Both the position numbers and the translations under genes were made by a program. A stretch of 64,000 bases of DNA, taken from Nageia nagi (lineage: Eukaryota; Pinophyta). This document shows positions 35,694-47,169 of this stretch, piece after piece. Below the pieces are notes generated by a model that had not been told where the DNA came from, did no database searches, and saw nothing but the letters and a program-made list of their open reading frames with translations. Numbering within the stretch: the stretch's first letter is position 1; every line of letters begins with the position of its first letter. The stretch is taken from the NCBI GenBank assembly GCA_050084985.1, contig JBITNC010000002.1, positions 8,804,001-8,868,000 of the forward strand. The letters run 5' to 3'.

Positions 35694-36684
35694 TGTAAAT
35701 CTCTATAAGAAAATGTTGTTATTCAAGATATCATAAAATACAAATTAAACATTAATATTAATAAATAAGATAAATATACCAATAGTAATTATATTCAAAT
35801 CATATACACAACATAAAGACATAAACATTTACCCTAGTTTACCCAATGTGGGCTAATCCAACATGTTTGATCCTTGATTAATGTCTTGCATCATAAGAGA
35901 AATACATGAATTATTATCTTATGAAGATATATAAATCCTCCCAAATAAGTATCTTTTACTATTGGTTTCCTAATCTTTCTACAACCTATCTACAGTCTCT
36001 AATGGATTCTTCTCATAGGTTCACAATTGGAAAGAATCACAAAATTATCTACAACATCAACTAAACTCACTAACCCTAATTAGATATGGATGCAAGTAGT
36101 TTATAGGTAAAATTAATACCTTTTGGAAGAAAAAAATTTCCTAAACTTCGCAAAATGAATCAAAAATTACTCAAACCACTTCAACTTCCCTCACAACTGC
36201 TCTATCCTCTTAGTATTAGCACTAGTTGACATGATCAATTAGTCAAGATGACACGCATTATTAGTAAAGAAATGAATTATCTGAATATAAGTTCATAATT
36301 CTCATAAATTAAACACAACTCAAGAACTTCTTGAATGCATAAGATAATAAAAATATTGATCTCCAACAATCACATTAAAGTATCATGCACAAAGCTTAAT
36401 GTTGGCATTGATGGTGTTGTTGGTAGCACTAGTGTTGTTGGTAGCATTGGTTTTGTTGGTAGTGTTGACATTAGGTTACAATGCACTAAATACTACCAAG
36501 TCAAAGGCACATCTCAAATTCAGATATGAATACCTTAGTAATGATCTCCACTTTAAGAATTTAAGCTTCAAATTAGGTCTTCACATTCTAACAAGTCTAG
36601 CTCTAACATAAAATTGAGGTTATAGGTAAGAATAACAAGTATTATATCTCAAACCTCAATCTTGATAGAGTTAGGTCTTATCCA
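35694..36684 (-). repeat. 5' LTR of the interrupted Gypsy element
   Basis: Pairs with 20304-21203. On the minus strand it begins TGGATAAGACC (36684 downward) and ends near ATTTACA. It contains a short GTTGTTGGTAGCAYTRGT array at 36415-36465, three to four units of about 21 bp. Confidence 0.6.
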
Positions 36685-38530
36685 ATAAGTAGGGCATCAT
36701 TTATTCTTTTCTTTTGTTAATATTCTTAACTATTATCATTTATTTATGATTACCACTCCATTTTTGTATCTTTCATTATTAGTTAAATAATGCATTTGTT
36801 TGTTTAATATTTTTCATTTAATTATAGAATTATTTTTTATTTTCCATACCCAACTATAGTAATGATTGTTATTCTTAAGATAAAAGCTATAAAAAGGGAT
36901 GGTTGTACCATTTGAACATAGTATCTTTATAAAGCAAAATTAATAGAAATGTTACAATCTCAATTCCTGGGCTTCTTGCTACCGTGTACTACAACAAATT
37001 TTCTCTTCAAACCAATTTATGGGATATAGGTTACCTTCCCCTGTATGGTTATTTATAGATATTTTTTAGGTATTCTAGATATAGGATTATAAGGACTCAA
37101 ATCTGGTAGAGATATTATTAGAAATATACATTATTATGATAGTTTTATTGAGTGAATCTAATGGTGTAGTTATTTCAATATGTTAAATATCCTAATGATA
37201 AATTAACCTATTAGAGGTGTTATTAAATATAAACATTATTGTGATCAAATTAATAAGATAGATTTAGGGGATTAGGTCTCATAAAGGGTATTTTTTGTTA
37301 TCTCACTATTAGTTTAATATATCTTAAAGGTTGTAGGAAAACAAATTGTAGAAACACTTATGAAAAAATTAATATTTAATTAGATCTATAATTTGGCTTA
37401 TTTTTAGTGTATTAATTCATAAATATTCAGTTCTTCTTACTCTACTAGATAGCCAAGATCAAAGTTCTAATAGAAATTGTTACAATTCGACTCATATGAA
37501 AAATAACATGTAGACTCCATAATTTCAAAAATCAAGGGTAACCAATTACAACAAATAAAAATATTCAAGATAAAATAACAATGGAACTCCATTTATAGTT
37601 GCCAAATCTAGAATAATGAATTAGAAAAGGAATTGTAATGAATTATCAATAAAAGATTTACAATGTTGTTGAGTGGATGACCTCCTAAATACACAAAGAT
37701 ACTAAATTAGATTAATTGATATATATGGATGTAATTCATGCTCCTATTTGTATGCAAATATGACCACTACACTAAATCTATGACCTATAGCTAACTTATA
37801 GTTTATTTATATTGATAGTAAGCCTAATTATGTAGTTTTGCAAGAATCATAACAAGTAAATAGTTCATCATATAATGAATTATAGAAGCATACATAATTA
37901 AATGTAATAAGATAAATCTACAGCTTATTACAACAAAACCACTAGATCTTGTTCTTTATTTCTAATCTATAATATTGTAAAATCATGAACCATACTATAA
38001 TAAGGTACATAATGTAGGAATATGTTATATCAAACTCTAGAATATTAGAATATTTGATGATAGGTTAGATATGCTCTTAAATAGATGATTCATTTTTTAT
38101 CTTCTTAGGGGGAGTATGTTAAGGAACACACATCTTAAGGAGAACACATATTAAGAATCCCTCCTAATTTGTCAAAGATAAAAGAGAATAGGATGTTGAT
38201 ATTCATTTGTTGTATCTATTATTTATCGTCCCTTAACATATTATCGAACTCCTTCAATTAAACATGAACAATATACAATAGATAATCGTGAAAATACAAA
38301 CCATACCATGTAAATAGATGATATTTATACCAAATAATTAATAATTATATATTATAATGTAATTCTTCAATTATGATATAATTATTTAATAATAGAATAA
38401 ATATGATTATAAATTTATTAATAAGATACTTAATATTGAATCCTTCTTTCATAAAATGACTAATAATCTTCAACACTACTTTTACCTCACAATCTAATGC
38501 ATTGAAAATTATAAAAAACAACTTATTTTA
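36685..38530. other. AT-rich intergenic stretch
   Basis: Nearly 2 kb with no recognisable coding or structural RNA feature apart from the LTR-like piece at 38117-38238. Short low-complexity AT stretches only. Confidence 0.5.
38117..38238 (+). repeat. Possible small LTR or solo terminal repeat, 122 bp
   Basis: Starts TGTTAAGG and ends CCTTAACA, an 8-bp inverted terminal match, and is preceded by the purine tract TTAGGGGGAGTA, as a 3' LTR would be. No partner LTR or target duplication was found. A TA dinucleotide on both sides would also fit a small TA-inserting MITE. Confidence 0.35.
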
Positions 38531-38841
38531 TCATGGACTAAATATACTTAAAATTACCATTAAGGTAGTTAGTTTTTATACATCCCTTTTGTGGTTCAGA
38601 AGCTTCCCATTCCAAAAGTACCCTACAGTTGAAGTTTGATTTCTCTCTCCCTTTTATAGTGTAGACAAGAAATGAAACAAAGATTGTAATATTACCTTTT
38701 GGAATTTTCTGTATCGGCATATCGACAGTGCCTGATTCCAATTTGGAGGTGGCAGCTTACAGAAATGTGAGTGGGCACCATAAGTGGTCTTTGTCAGGAG
38801 AGTTACAGGCTGAATAGGAAAAGAACCTCCTGCACTTCAGC

Positions 38842-38847
38842 TTTATT
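38842..38847 (-). terminator. Candidate polyadenylation signal of the bHLH gene
   Basis: AATAAA on the minus strand about 255 bases after the stop codon at 39101. The distance fits a plant 3' UTR, but plant signals are loose, so this is tentative. Confidence 0.4.
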
Positions 38848-39100
38848 GGTTTTTGCCCAGAATCGGACAAATGCAATATATAACAGGACTGTCCATAAAT
38901 TACCAACTTATAACATATAATTTTTCATTGCTGCTGGCCAGAGAGCTTTTATATACAATAGTAATTGCTGACAACAGCAATGCATCCGATCGGTTCTGTT
39001 GTTTGTTTAAAACACCATGCAATCCATTTGTGTATTGTGTTTGGTTATGAAATATATAAAAGAAAGGAGTGCAATGACAAAGCATGGATACAATGTATTT

Positions 39101-41886
39101 CTATCTGTAATTGCATCCAAGGGCTGGAGTCCAGTAGTCCGCACCATTGTCATTAGTAACACTTAGAGTACTAGAGACAGGAACAAGGCACAGCCCTCTA
39201 CTTCTCAAGTCTTGCTTAGGTCCATCTGAGTCATTGGCATCAGATGATCCAGCCCAGACCGTTTGATCCTGGAAATAATGAATGAAAGAACGTTAGGATG
39301 GTTGTGTGGCATTAAAACTAAGATAAATTGTGTCATAAAGTTCTGACCTTAGAACTCACCCCGGGAGCAGAGTTTGGCTGCTCCATTGTTCATGTACGGC
39401 GTGCTTAAGACCTACAGGAAATATTTCTCAATGTTACTAAGCTAGTTGCCAGAAACATGAAAAGTACTAATGATGTCTATAACGTGAAGGCTACAGAAGA
39501 TCTAGTGCAAATCTAATCCCTGTCCTTAGATCCTGCATTATCTAAGGACGATGCACAAAAAAAAAATCATTTTCTTCTTTCATCATAGCATGTAGTCCAC
39601 ATAGAACATCCTTGTGGCAATTCTATATCTACATGATGTTTATGAAAAGAAATGAGATAACCAGGCTGTAATGTAATACCTGCACTTGCTCGTGCAAAAA
39701 TTTTATGTATCCGATGGCTTCTAGCAATACTGAAGCAGTGTCTGTCTGCAGGTTGCAGATTTCAATGTAAGCTCAACCATATCTGATGTTAAGAAAAATA
39801 GGAAGTTGTAAATTTGAGGTTTGAGACCGTACTTACCTTGCCGAAAGGTGAAACCAGCTGTTGTAGGGCCGTAATCCTGTCGCCAAGTTTCTCTTTTCGT
39901 ACCTGTAGAAAGTGAAAAAGTGATCTCTTTTTGCAGATTTTAAAACGGAAAAGGCATTCATCTTTAGGTTTAGTTTCAGATATCCAAGGCATACCTTGAA
40001 AGTGGGCATTCCGGAACCAGTAGTGTCTAGACGGGGCCTTTTAAAGAGGGTATCCGATGTACTACTCTGATCGGCACTACATCTCTTTACGTCGTTGGAA
40101 TTACAATCTCTAGCTTCATCCATATGAGACTTCACAAATTCAAACACATTGTTAGTGACTATATTTTTACGTTCAATAAAGTCTGCCTTCACAAGCTCCA
40201 ATCCAGCACATTTTGTAAGGGAAGGCTTACCATTTTTAAATGTTGGGTCATGCCATTTGCTTGCAGTTTTCCTTCTTGTAGAAACTGTGGGAAGTTTTGA
40301 AGAGAAGATTGGGAATGTTGTGGCTTAATCAAGTCCCATAGGGGACTGTTTCTGTGGGTATTCAAGATGTGTATTGGCTGTGACGAGGGAGGAACAATAT
40401 GAGAAAAAGTAGTAGAAAATCTAGAGCTGCTGTTTGTGCTAGATGACCACAAACTAGGGTCAAATTGGTCATCCCCTTGCATAAACTCGGACCCGTTATT
40501 GTAACACTGGCCTGCCATGGCTTTTAAAAGCGATCTGTTATCTATAACATCTGAGAAACCCTGTTTAGTACCGTAAGAATCGGATTCTATCGTACTAGGA
40601 CGGCTAGTATTATCCAACATGCTGCATTCCTTTTTTATTTTAGCAATCTCAAACTGAGGCATGGGCAACGGTAGTCCTGGGTTCGTGAAACTAGTCACAG
40701 GTGGGATATTGCTGAGGGCTAGGTGGCCATGATCATGGGCATGCTGAAAATTCGAAGTTGGGATTGTGTTGTTAATCAGGTGTCGAAATCCAGTTTCTTT
40801 GGTCATGTCGCAGAAATTTGTGTCTTGTGATGTAATGTTCACCATCTCCCACTCTGGAAGAATGTCCACAACCTCCTTCTGTCTTGAGAAGAAGGCTTCG
40901 CTTAGGTTTTCCAACGAGACTTGCATGTTCTGGACAGACTCTCCCCTTCGGCTCCTCCTGGAAAATCACAAGAAGAAGAATCCCCTTGGTTAACCATAAT
41001 CTTCTGTTGCCACCTCAACCGTTGGTGTAACTATTACAAATAAACAAAACAAAGCCAAAAGGAGAGAGGCATTCAAGGAATATGCACTAAAATTTCACAA
41101 ACCCGCAACCCTAGTTTCTTTCTCCATACAACATCAATACAAAATGGTCGGACGTATCAAAAGCCACCAGCAAATGAGATAACGCATACTAGTTCGTCAC
41201 TTGATACTTAAATTTCCTCTTCTTCTTTCTTTCTTTTTTTTTTTTGTTTTTTGTTCTTGAAACCTACAGTGTTCTATTTATTTATTCTTATCTTCACTAC
41301 TGATAAATTCAGCTCCGGTTGGAAGTAAAGTTTTGATAAGATTAGAAACGAAATTCTAACTTTTTCTTCACTGACGATTCATAGACTTGATTGGCTTTTG
41401 CACATATCAACTTAAAAAACATAACTCACTTCTGTATCTTCATTCTCTAGAATCTACTTAAAAACAGACGGGGCCTCATACGATTTCAATATATCACACA
41501 AAATATAGAACGAAACTTTATTCGGATCCAATCAAACTTTACTCTACTTACAGTAGGGTTTGATTCCAAGTTTCTGGGTCTGCAACAACATGGCCATTGA
41601 AACCACCAACAGATTCCAACAAGTTTTCAGAATCGGAAGGTCCCAAACTCGCCAGAGCCGCCGTAAAATCAGAAGACGACGAAGACATATTCGAAATATT
41701 AGCCACTGAAGTGCCAACATTATTCAACCCCGCTGAATTCGGGGCCACGTCCGAAGCCCAGCTGAAATTCCCCATCTCAGCCGAAACAGTATTCGCCTCC
41801 GTCGTAGTTTGTAAGAACATCGAACTCCACAGACCTCCCGTCCTCGATTCACCGCTCCACAAATTCCCTCCTGAAACACCCGCCAT
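39101..41886 (-). CDS. Atypical bHLH transcription factor, seven exons (bHLH112/bHLH123/bHLH68-like group)
   Basis: Nuclear DNA-binding regulator by family. Exons (minus): 41552-41886, 40231-40957, 39995-40129, 39837-39902, 39680-39745, 39360-39411, 39101-39268, joined by GT-AG introns of 594, 101, 92, 91, 268 and 91 bp. The start [12 protein letters not shown] is the first ATG of exon 1. The bHLH spans exons 3-6: PTFK, then [17 protein letters not shown] with SPFGK, then [17 protein letters not shown] with HEQVQ, then VLSTPYM. Exons 4 and 5 are 66 nt each. The basic region lacks the usual His-Glu-Arg contacts, a trait of this group. Exon 7 encodes the group's C-terminal block [11 protein letters not shown] and [10 protein letters not shown]. 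The lengths total 1549 nt, one more than a multiple of three: exon 6 ends in phase 1 while the conserved exon 7 frame needs phase 0. A base error in the CCCC run near 39359-39362 would explain it. Otherwise the expected length is about 515 residues. Confidence 0.88.
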
Positions 41887-41928
41887 CCTAAAAATGCATA
41901 CAAAGTGTTCTTTACCTTCAAATCCTTT

Positions 41929-41938
41929 TTATAGAATC
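41929..41938 (-). promoter_or_regulatory. TATA-like motifs upstream of the bHLH gene
   Basis: On the minus strand CTATAAAAAG lies about 45 bp before the start codon. Further candidates are TATAAAG near 42123 and TATATAAG near 42190. The more distant ones would leave a more typical 5' UTR of 150-300 nt. Which is used cannot be told from sequence. Confidence 0.3.
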
Positions 41939-41999
41939 TACTCTCCTTCGATCTTCAATGTAACTACTGATTCTACGTAGATTTTTTTTTTTTGTTTCT

Positions 42000-43865
42000 G
42001 GGTGTAGATTTATTGGAAAGATCTGAATTATCTAAAATCCTCTTTCCTTCCCTCCTAAGGTTAGATGAATTTTTTTCTGTGTCATCATGAGGCTGCTGTG
42101 ACTTGTGCTCATAGCTGCAACTCTTTATAATAATAATGATAATTATTCTCTCTACGGAATGATCTAAATTTCCTCGCAATAAACACAGGCTTATATAAGA
42201 ATTGTAAGGCAAGCAAGGCAAAGTAAACCACGGGTCCTCGGGATCTACAGCATACCGCACAATCACAATCATGCCACACAAAAATACAAAGAAAAACCTC
42301 TTGTTCCACGCATTCACACGTAGAATTGAGTTTTCAACGTCATAGTTCAAAGCCTGGGGGACTCCTAGTGACCAAGCGAGTCTGCAAGTCTCTTATGACC
42401 AATCTCTAAGACGGCTTCCTTTGGTGTTAGGTTTCCGTTTAGGTTAGGGCGAACCCATCCCCTGATGTCATGCTGAGGTTACTCCCAGTGGGACCCACGA
42501 GAGGAATGTTTAGTGGAAGCGTGAGTTGGGTGTGGATGGAATGATTGTCTGGTTGAGGTCAACTCCGGCGGCGGGACCCCCGGCGGAAAGAAACAAACAC
42601 AGTGACCCTGCCCCTGCCAGGACGGCGGGGACGGAAAAAGGGCAGAAACCAGCGTCAACTGCCTATCCAGCACGCAAAATGCTCCATACGCGTAAACTAT
42701 TGTATCTTACCCCTCCCCAATATTCAAAAGGATGGTCAAATTCGTGGTTATATCATGGGTGATCCTCTGACTGTATATATATTAGATAAATTGGACGAAT
42801 CAAGGGTAACAATTTTCAGCTATTTTTGTATGTAATTCAAATCTGATATACGTCCATGATAAATTTTGAATTTGACCGTAGGATATCCTTTCCTTATTAA
42901 AAAATTCAAATCAATATATTCAAAGAATAAATCATTTCGAAGATGAAATATATTCCTTCCTATTGCACTTAGTTTACAGGACCTCGTAGGAATTTATTAT
43001 TTATTGAATGTTTAGAGAGTTGACAAGTAAATAGATGTTGAAAGTTTGATTTAGAGAGTTTTAAATTCAAATCTTTCATTAAGTATTAAAGATTAATTAA
43101 AAGAAATTATTGAATTTTAGATTTTTTATCAAAAAGATTTGATTGCAGCATCTTATTTCAGAAAGATTTTCTTAGTTAAAATTTTATTTAATATTTAATG
43201 ATTTTGACAATAAAGATACTTAATCTTGAATGATTATCTTAATTGAAGTTCTGTTCAATGATTAATCCTAAATGACTTAGATGAACAAGGTGACTGATAA
43301 TTCATCTCCAACCAAAAAAACATCTAATCGTTCATTTTGCAGTTGAATTCAGCTTAAACATTTTAAGCTTAAAGGCCTTGCTTGATGGTCAACTTCCACC
43401 CATGAAAAAGTTCACTTACACACAACCACTATATGAAAAAATTTAACTGATGGTAAACCAAAGTACGACTCAATCGAAGCCAATATAATATAATTAATTA
43501 CTGATTCTTTTTATATACATAAAATAATTAAATTAAACTCCTGTTCAATCCTCATCAGTTTCAAAAGAAAACACCTTTATAGTCTTATGCTGATCGCAAC
43601 ATCTTTAACTTGAAAACAGCAATCCCAATAAAGATAATTTCGAAATCAAAAAGAAAACCGGTGGCTATACAACATGCAAAACGCCCAGTACGCAGCAGGA
43701 CAGTGTTGGGCGAGCCCCACAGCTCCTCTCTTCACGGGCATGCGCGCGTGCTGAGATACTGTAGCCTTCTCTTATTTTAGTTACAAAAGTCAAACACTGA
43801 TATTCTATTTGGTATAATAATAAAGCTTATTATTTTGACTTGGTAGATACGCTTTCATCCAAGAG
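42000..43865. other. Upstream region of the bHLH gene
   Basis: 42350-42720 is clearly GC-richer than the surroundings, with CGGCGGGACCCCCGGCGG near 42567, and probably belongs to the gene's promoter. The overlapping frames there (64-78 codons on both strands) show no family signature. 42840-43660 is AT-rich. 43690-43760 is again GC-rich, containing GCATGCGCGCGTGC. Confidence 0.4.
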
Positions 43866-43979
43866 CTATTTGACCTTCTTCTTGCTCTCTTCTGCTGCTC
43901 CTTCCTTGTCAATGGAGACAACGAAAGATAACTTGGCGGTATCGAAGTTGACTACGGAAGTCATGGTAGTCGTCGTCAT
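43866..43979 (-). CDS. Isolated coding-like stretch, 37 codons, unidentified
   Basis: The minus strand from the ATG at 43979 encodes MTTTTMTSVVNFDTAK, then LSFVVSIDKEGAAEE and ends SKKKVK before TAG. The frame stays open upstream for about 13 more codons to another ATG. Codon use, with GTC, TTC, GCC and AAG, is GC-richer than in neighbouring DNA and looks genic. TTATACAG just upstream could be a 3' splice site, so this may be the last exon of a gene or a captured or stranded gene end. I do not recognise the protein. Confidence 0.3.
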   Translation of the reverse strand: MTTTTMTSVVNFDTAKLSFVVSIDKEGAAEESKKKVK

Positions 43980-43999
43980 ACCTCCTGTATAAATTACAT

Positions 44000-45336
44000 A
44001 CCATTGAATTGGAATCATGTTAATATTCTTCTTAATGAATTAAAATGAAGGGGAGTTGTTACTTCACCGCAAAATGATATTCTTTGTCGCAAAGCTGAAA
44101 TGAAGGGCTATCATTAGAAGTATTTAGAAGTCTTGTGGGACAATTTAAGTATGCTTTGTGGAGGCGATTCAACAACTCTAGGACCCCTTGTGAGGAATGA
44201 AATAGGTATTTCAGAGTTATCTTTTGGCTATATTAACAACTCCTTTGAGTCCCACTCTGGCACAATATCCAATGCAATGTGACCTTTGCAAGAGAGGCAT
44301 AGGAGATTGAGTATAGAATCTTGGGTTCTCTTTTATTTATAGTTATATTGCTTTTCAAAGCTTCCCATACTTCATAATTTGTTCACCAAATATGTAAACA
44401 ATATATCTTCTTTTTGTAGATGTATACTTTCCATCGAAGCATATGCTTGTAATTGAATCATGTCAAAATTAAGTGTGTCAACAAGGGAATCTTATTAACA
44501 TTTATTATTATTATTATTATTATGAAGAGTAAGCTTTTAATTGAATCATGTCAAAATTAAGTAATTTAACAAAGAATTTAATTAATTTTTATTGAAATTA
44601 AATAATATATTTTAGATTAAGGTAGAAGAAACGGTATATGGTTATTAATACTATTTTAATTTTTTTAATATGTATTATTTTAAATTTTTATTTTTAATTA
44701 GATTTATAATAAATTTATTAAAGAATTTTGAGTAATTTACTTTAATAAAAATGATGTTCATGAGTGGATAAGATTTATGCTATAATAACATTTTTCTCAA
44801 CATTTAAAATGCACATGATCAAACCTATGAGAAAGAGATTAGAGATAATGTACTTATTATCTTACCTATATGACTAATTATATGTACAAACTTGAACAAG
44901 TATCATTGAAGTAAGATCTTGAGATACAAAACTCAATAATGATTCAAATATATTTGTAGAATATAAAATGCAACCCTAATTATGGTAAGGTGATGTAAAG
45001 ATATATCTACTTTAATTACAAGCAATGGAAGTTAATATCTTCTAGTGCATAACAAATAATATATGTCTAATATAAATGTTAAATAATGAATAAGATAACA
45101 ACAGTAGAATGAAGTAACTTAGCAACTTATGAGAAAGGAATGATAAATATATGTGCACTTACCTTGATGACAGGTTTGAGTGGTAATGTAGACCTAATTG
45201 GATGCATAAGAATGATCAAGATGCAAATGTGATGATGCAATATACTTATGTCTAATAGCAATGGCATTGGGATGTTATACGATCTAGCACTACATTGAGA
45301 TTCCTTCAATCTTATAGCAAACCAACTCCAAGTCCC

Positions 45337-45395
<59 letters not shown>

Positions 45396-45706
45396 CAAAG
45401 TAGTGATGGATAACTCTTGAATGTAACAATTCCAATCTTGAAAGGTGGTGTCTAAACACATCAACAAGTTTGTGAGAGATATGCATAATCATATCAAGAT
45501 GAAATATTGATAGTATTCCCATGCATATAATTCTCTATTTATAAGATCAATAGATTACTTAAATGCACCATTTATGGTAGCACCAATGTTGCTGGTCCCT
45601 TGCATAATATAAGAGAATTATACATGAGATATAGCTTAGATGGATCATAATTGATGATAACACATAGCCTAATATCATATTTTATCATAACATAACAAGG
45701 TTCATA
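44000..45706. other. AT-rich stretch, no supported gene
   Basis: No gene signature. The 131-codon minus-strand frame at 45127-45522 is produced by translation through the (TA)n microsatellite (an Ile-Tyr run) and is not supported as a gene. Confidence 0.5.
45339..45393. repeat. (TA)n microsatellite
   Basis: About 55 bp of uninterrupted TA. Confidence 0.95.
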
Positions 45707-45974
45707 TGTTATGAACCGTTACACCAAAAGGTCGACCTGTTAGTGAATCCACACACCCAGGATCTTAACATTCCACCACGCTCCGCATCCGACGTCCTCG
45801 GCGGCTCTCACTTGTGGCGGCTCTCACTCTAGTCTTCTCTAGGTAGCCCTTTCCACAGTAGCCCTTTCCGGGATTCGAACTTGGGACGTATGGCCTGCTC
45901 TGATACCAAATGTTATGAACCGTTACACCAAAAGGTCGACCTGTTAGTGAATCCACACACCCAGGATCTTAACA
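45707..45974 (-). mobile_element. TRIM (terminal-repeat retrotransposon in miniature), 268 bp, complete
   Basis: Two identical 64-bp terminal repeats (45707-45770 and 45911-45974) with TG and CA ends enclose a 140-bp interior. A perfect 5-bp target duplication TCATA flanks it (45702-45706 and 45975-45979). On the minus strand TGGTATCAGAGCAGG follows the repeat after two bases, the initiator tRNA-Met primer site, which fixes the orientation. The interior encodes nothing credible and the 63-codon frame is incidental. The interior holds GTTCGAATCCC, resembling a tRNA B box. Movement would need proteins supplied by an autonomous element. Confidence 0.93.
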
Positions 45975-46264
45975 TCATATGATAACTAATTTGGTCCAAA
46001 AAGGATGCCAAATTATGAATCAATGGTTACCCCCTTTGTTGTTCTTCGAGTGACACTGAGAGGGGGGGGGGTGAATCAGTGTATATAAAAATTATCACTA
46101 TCCAATCTTCTTTAATAATGACAGATTAAAAGCTAGAGAAAATGAGCAAGCACACCAGTACATCACACAACACCAGATGTAACAAGGTTCACCAGTTTGG
46201 CTACATCCCCGAAAATGACTGCTTGGACACCAATCCAAATCCAGCCATTAAAGAAAGCTTACAG

Positions 46265-46480
46265 ATTCACAGCACCAACTGTGAAGGGTAGCACCAACTA
46301 CCACTTTGAGAATAGCGGCACCTACTGCTTGGAGCACCAACTCCAGCTCTCAAATCCACTCCAGCTCTCAAATCCACAGCACCAACTGTGAAGGGTAGCA
46401 CCAACTACCGCTTTAGAATTAGCAGCACCGACTGCTTGGAGCACCAACTCCAGCTATCAAGCACCAACTTGATAGAACAC
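46265..46480. repeat. LTR-internal tandem duplication (AGCACCAACT-rich)
   Basis: A unit of about 107 bp beginning CAGCACCAACTGTGAAGGG (near 46270 and again 46377) is repeated, with smaller AGCACCAACT motifs and a 17-bp duplication CCAGCTCTCAAATCCAC inside. The same array occurs in the 5' LTR at +7366 bp. Confidence 0.8.
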
Positions 46481-46789
46481 TTAAATGGAGAAAAGATTCT
46501 GTTCTAGAAGACCCTCAATGGTCTAGCTCTAATGCTCACTTCATACACTTCGGATATTTCACTTTACACACAGCACTTGCTTCCACTCACTTCTCTGCTC
46601 ATCACACTCATGCAATTACCTGCGTTTGCATACTTTACTTCACGCACTTCTCATCACACACTCCGCACACACTTTGCCTCTTTTCACCCTTTTCATCCCA
46701 CACCTTTTACACCTAGAAACCAACTCTTATATATGCATGTCCCACTACTTGCTTCACTTATTCCTTTAGCTGTAAACTCTCAGCTACTA

Positions 46790-46950
46790 CTCTCCTCGAG
46801 CTATGCACTCATGACTTCTTCTATCCTTGAGCTGTGCACTCATTACTTCCTTTCTCCTCGAGCTGTGCAATCATAACTTACATTGTCCTCCAGCTGTGCA
46901 ATCTCAGCTACTTCTCTCCTCGAGCTGTGCACTCATTACTTCTTGCCATG
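46790..46950. repeat. LTR-internal repeat (CTCGAGCTGTGCACTCATTACTT-like)
   Basis: Five imperfect units of about 30-40 bp with the core CTCGAGCTGTGCACTCA, each following a CTCTCCT-type spacer. Present in both LTRs. Confidence 0.8.
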
Positions 46951-47169
46951 TCCACACTGTTCACACTGCAACTCTCTGCTCCTTTTCCTACGTCCATTTT
47001 TCACATTATTCCTGTACTTAACCGTTACACATCAAGAACACTCCTAGAAACTGTTCCTGTCATTATACGTTATCAACAGAATCCTTGTTTGTAACTGACG
47101 AACGCCTTTATTTCTCAGACAGAGTTGTTTTGACAAGTATACCTCTTTCTTCATGAATTTCAGCTAATT

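Larger units (their letters stand above)
20304..36684 (-). mobile_element. Old Ty3/Gypsy LTR retrotransposon interrupted by a CACTA-type and a Copia element
   Basis: Two divergent minus-strand LTRs (about 20304-21203 and 35694-36684) bracket a decayed gag-pol. From right to left it carries gag (~35.0-35.5 kb), protease/RT (~33.3-34.3 kb), RNase H/integrase N-terminus (~32.0-33.3 kb), integrase core (22852-23162) and integrase C-terminus (21290-21757). The integrase is split by the Copia element 23163-31996 and by the CACTA-type element 21761-22848. Once both are removed its own length is about 6.5 kb. LTR edges are approximate because the copies are very divergent, and no target duplication could be confirmed. 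Confidence 0.75.

Noticed and set aside
40201-40230. Splitting exon 2 and exon 3 of the bHLH gene by a 35-base intron ending at GGATTGGAG
   Set aside because: Too short for a plant intron; the 101-base intron with a branch-point-like CACTAAC and the acceptor GTGAAG joins in phase 0 and restores the expected sequence.
42479-42762. Overlapping frames on both strands in the GC-rich bHLH upstream region
   Set aside because: Their openness follows from GC content; no motif, and the region is best read as promoter.
45127-45522. 131-codon minus-strand frame as a gene
   Set aside because: It depends on reading through the (TA)n microsatellite and shows no family signature.
45840-45870. A tRNA gene suggested by GTTCGAATCCC on the minus strand
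   Set aside because: No acceptor stem, A box or cloverleaf could be formed around it; it lies inside the TRIM.
46197-47094. Several plus-strand frames of 64-114 codons in the 2012-bp LTRs as genes
   Set aside because: They lie on the antisense strand of LTR sequence, are copied exactly in the other LTR, and reflect internal repeats and C/T-rich composition.
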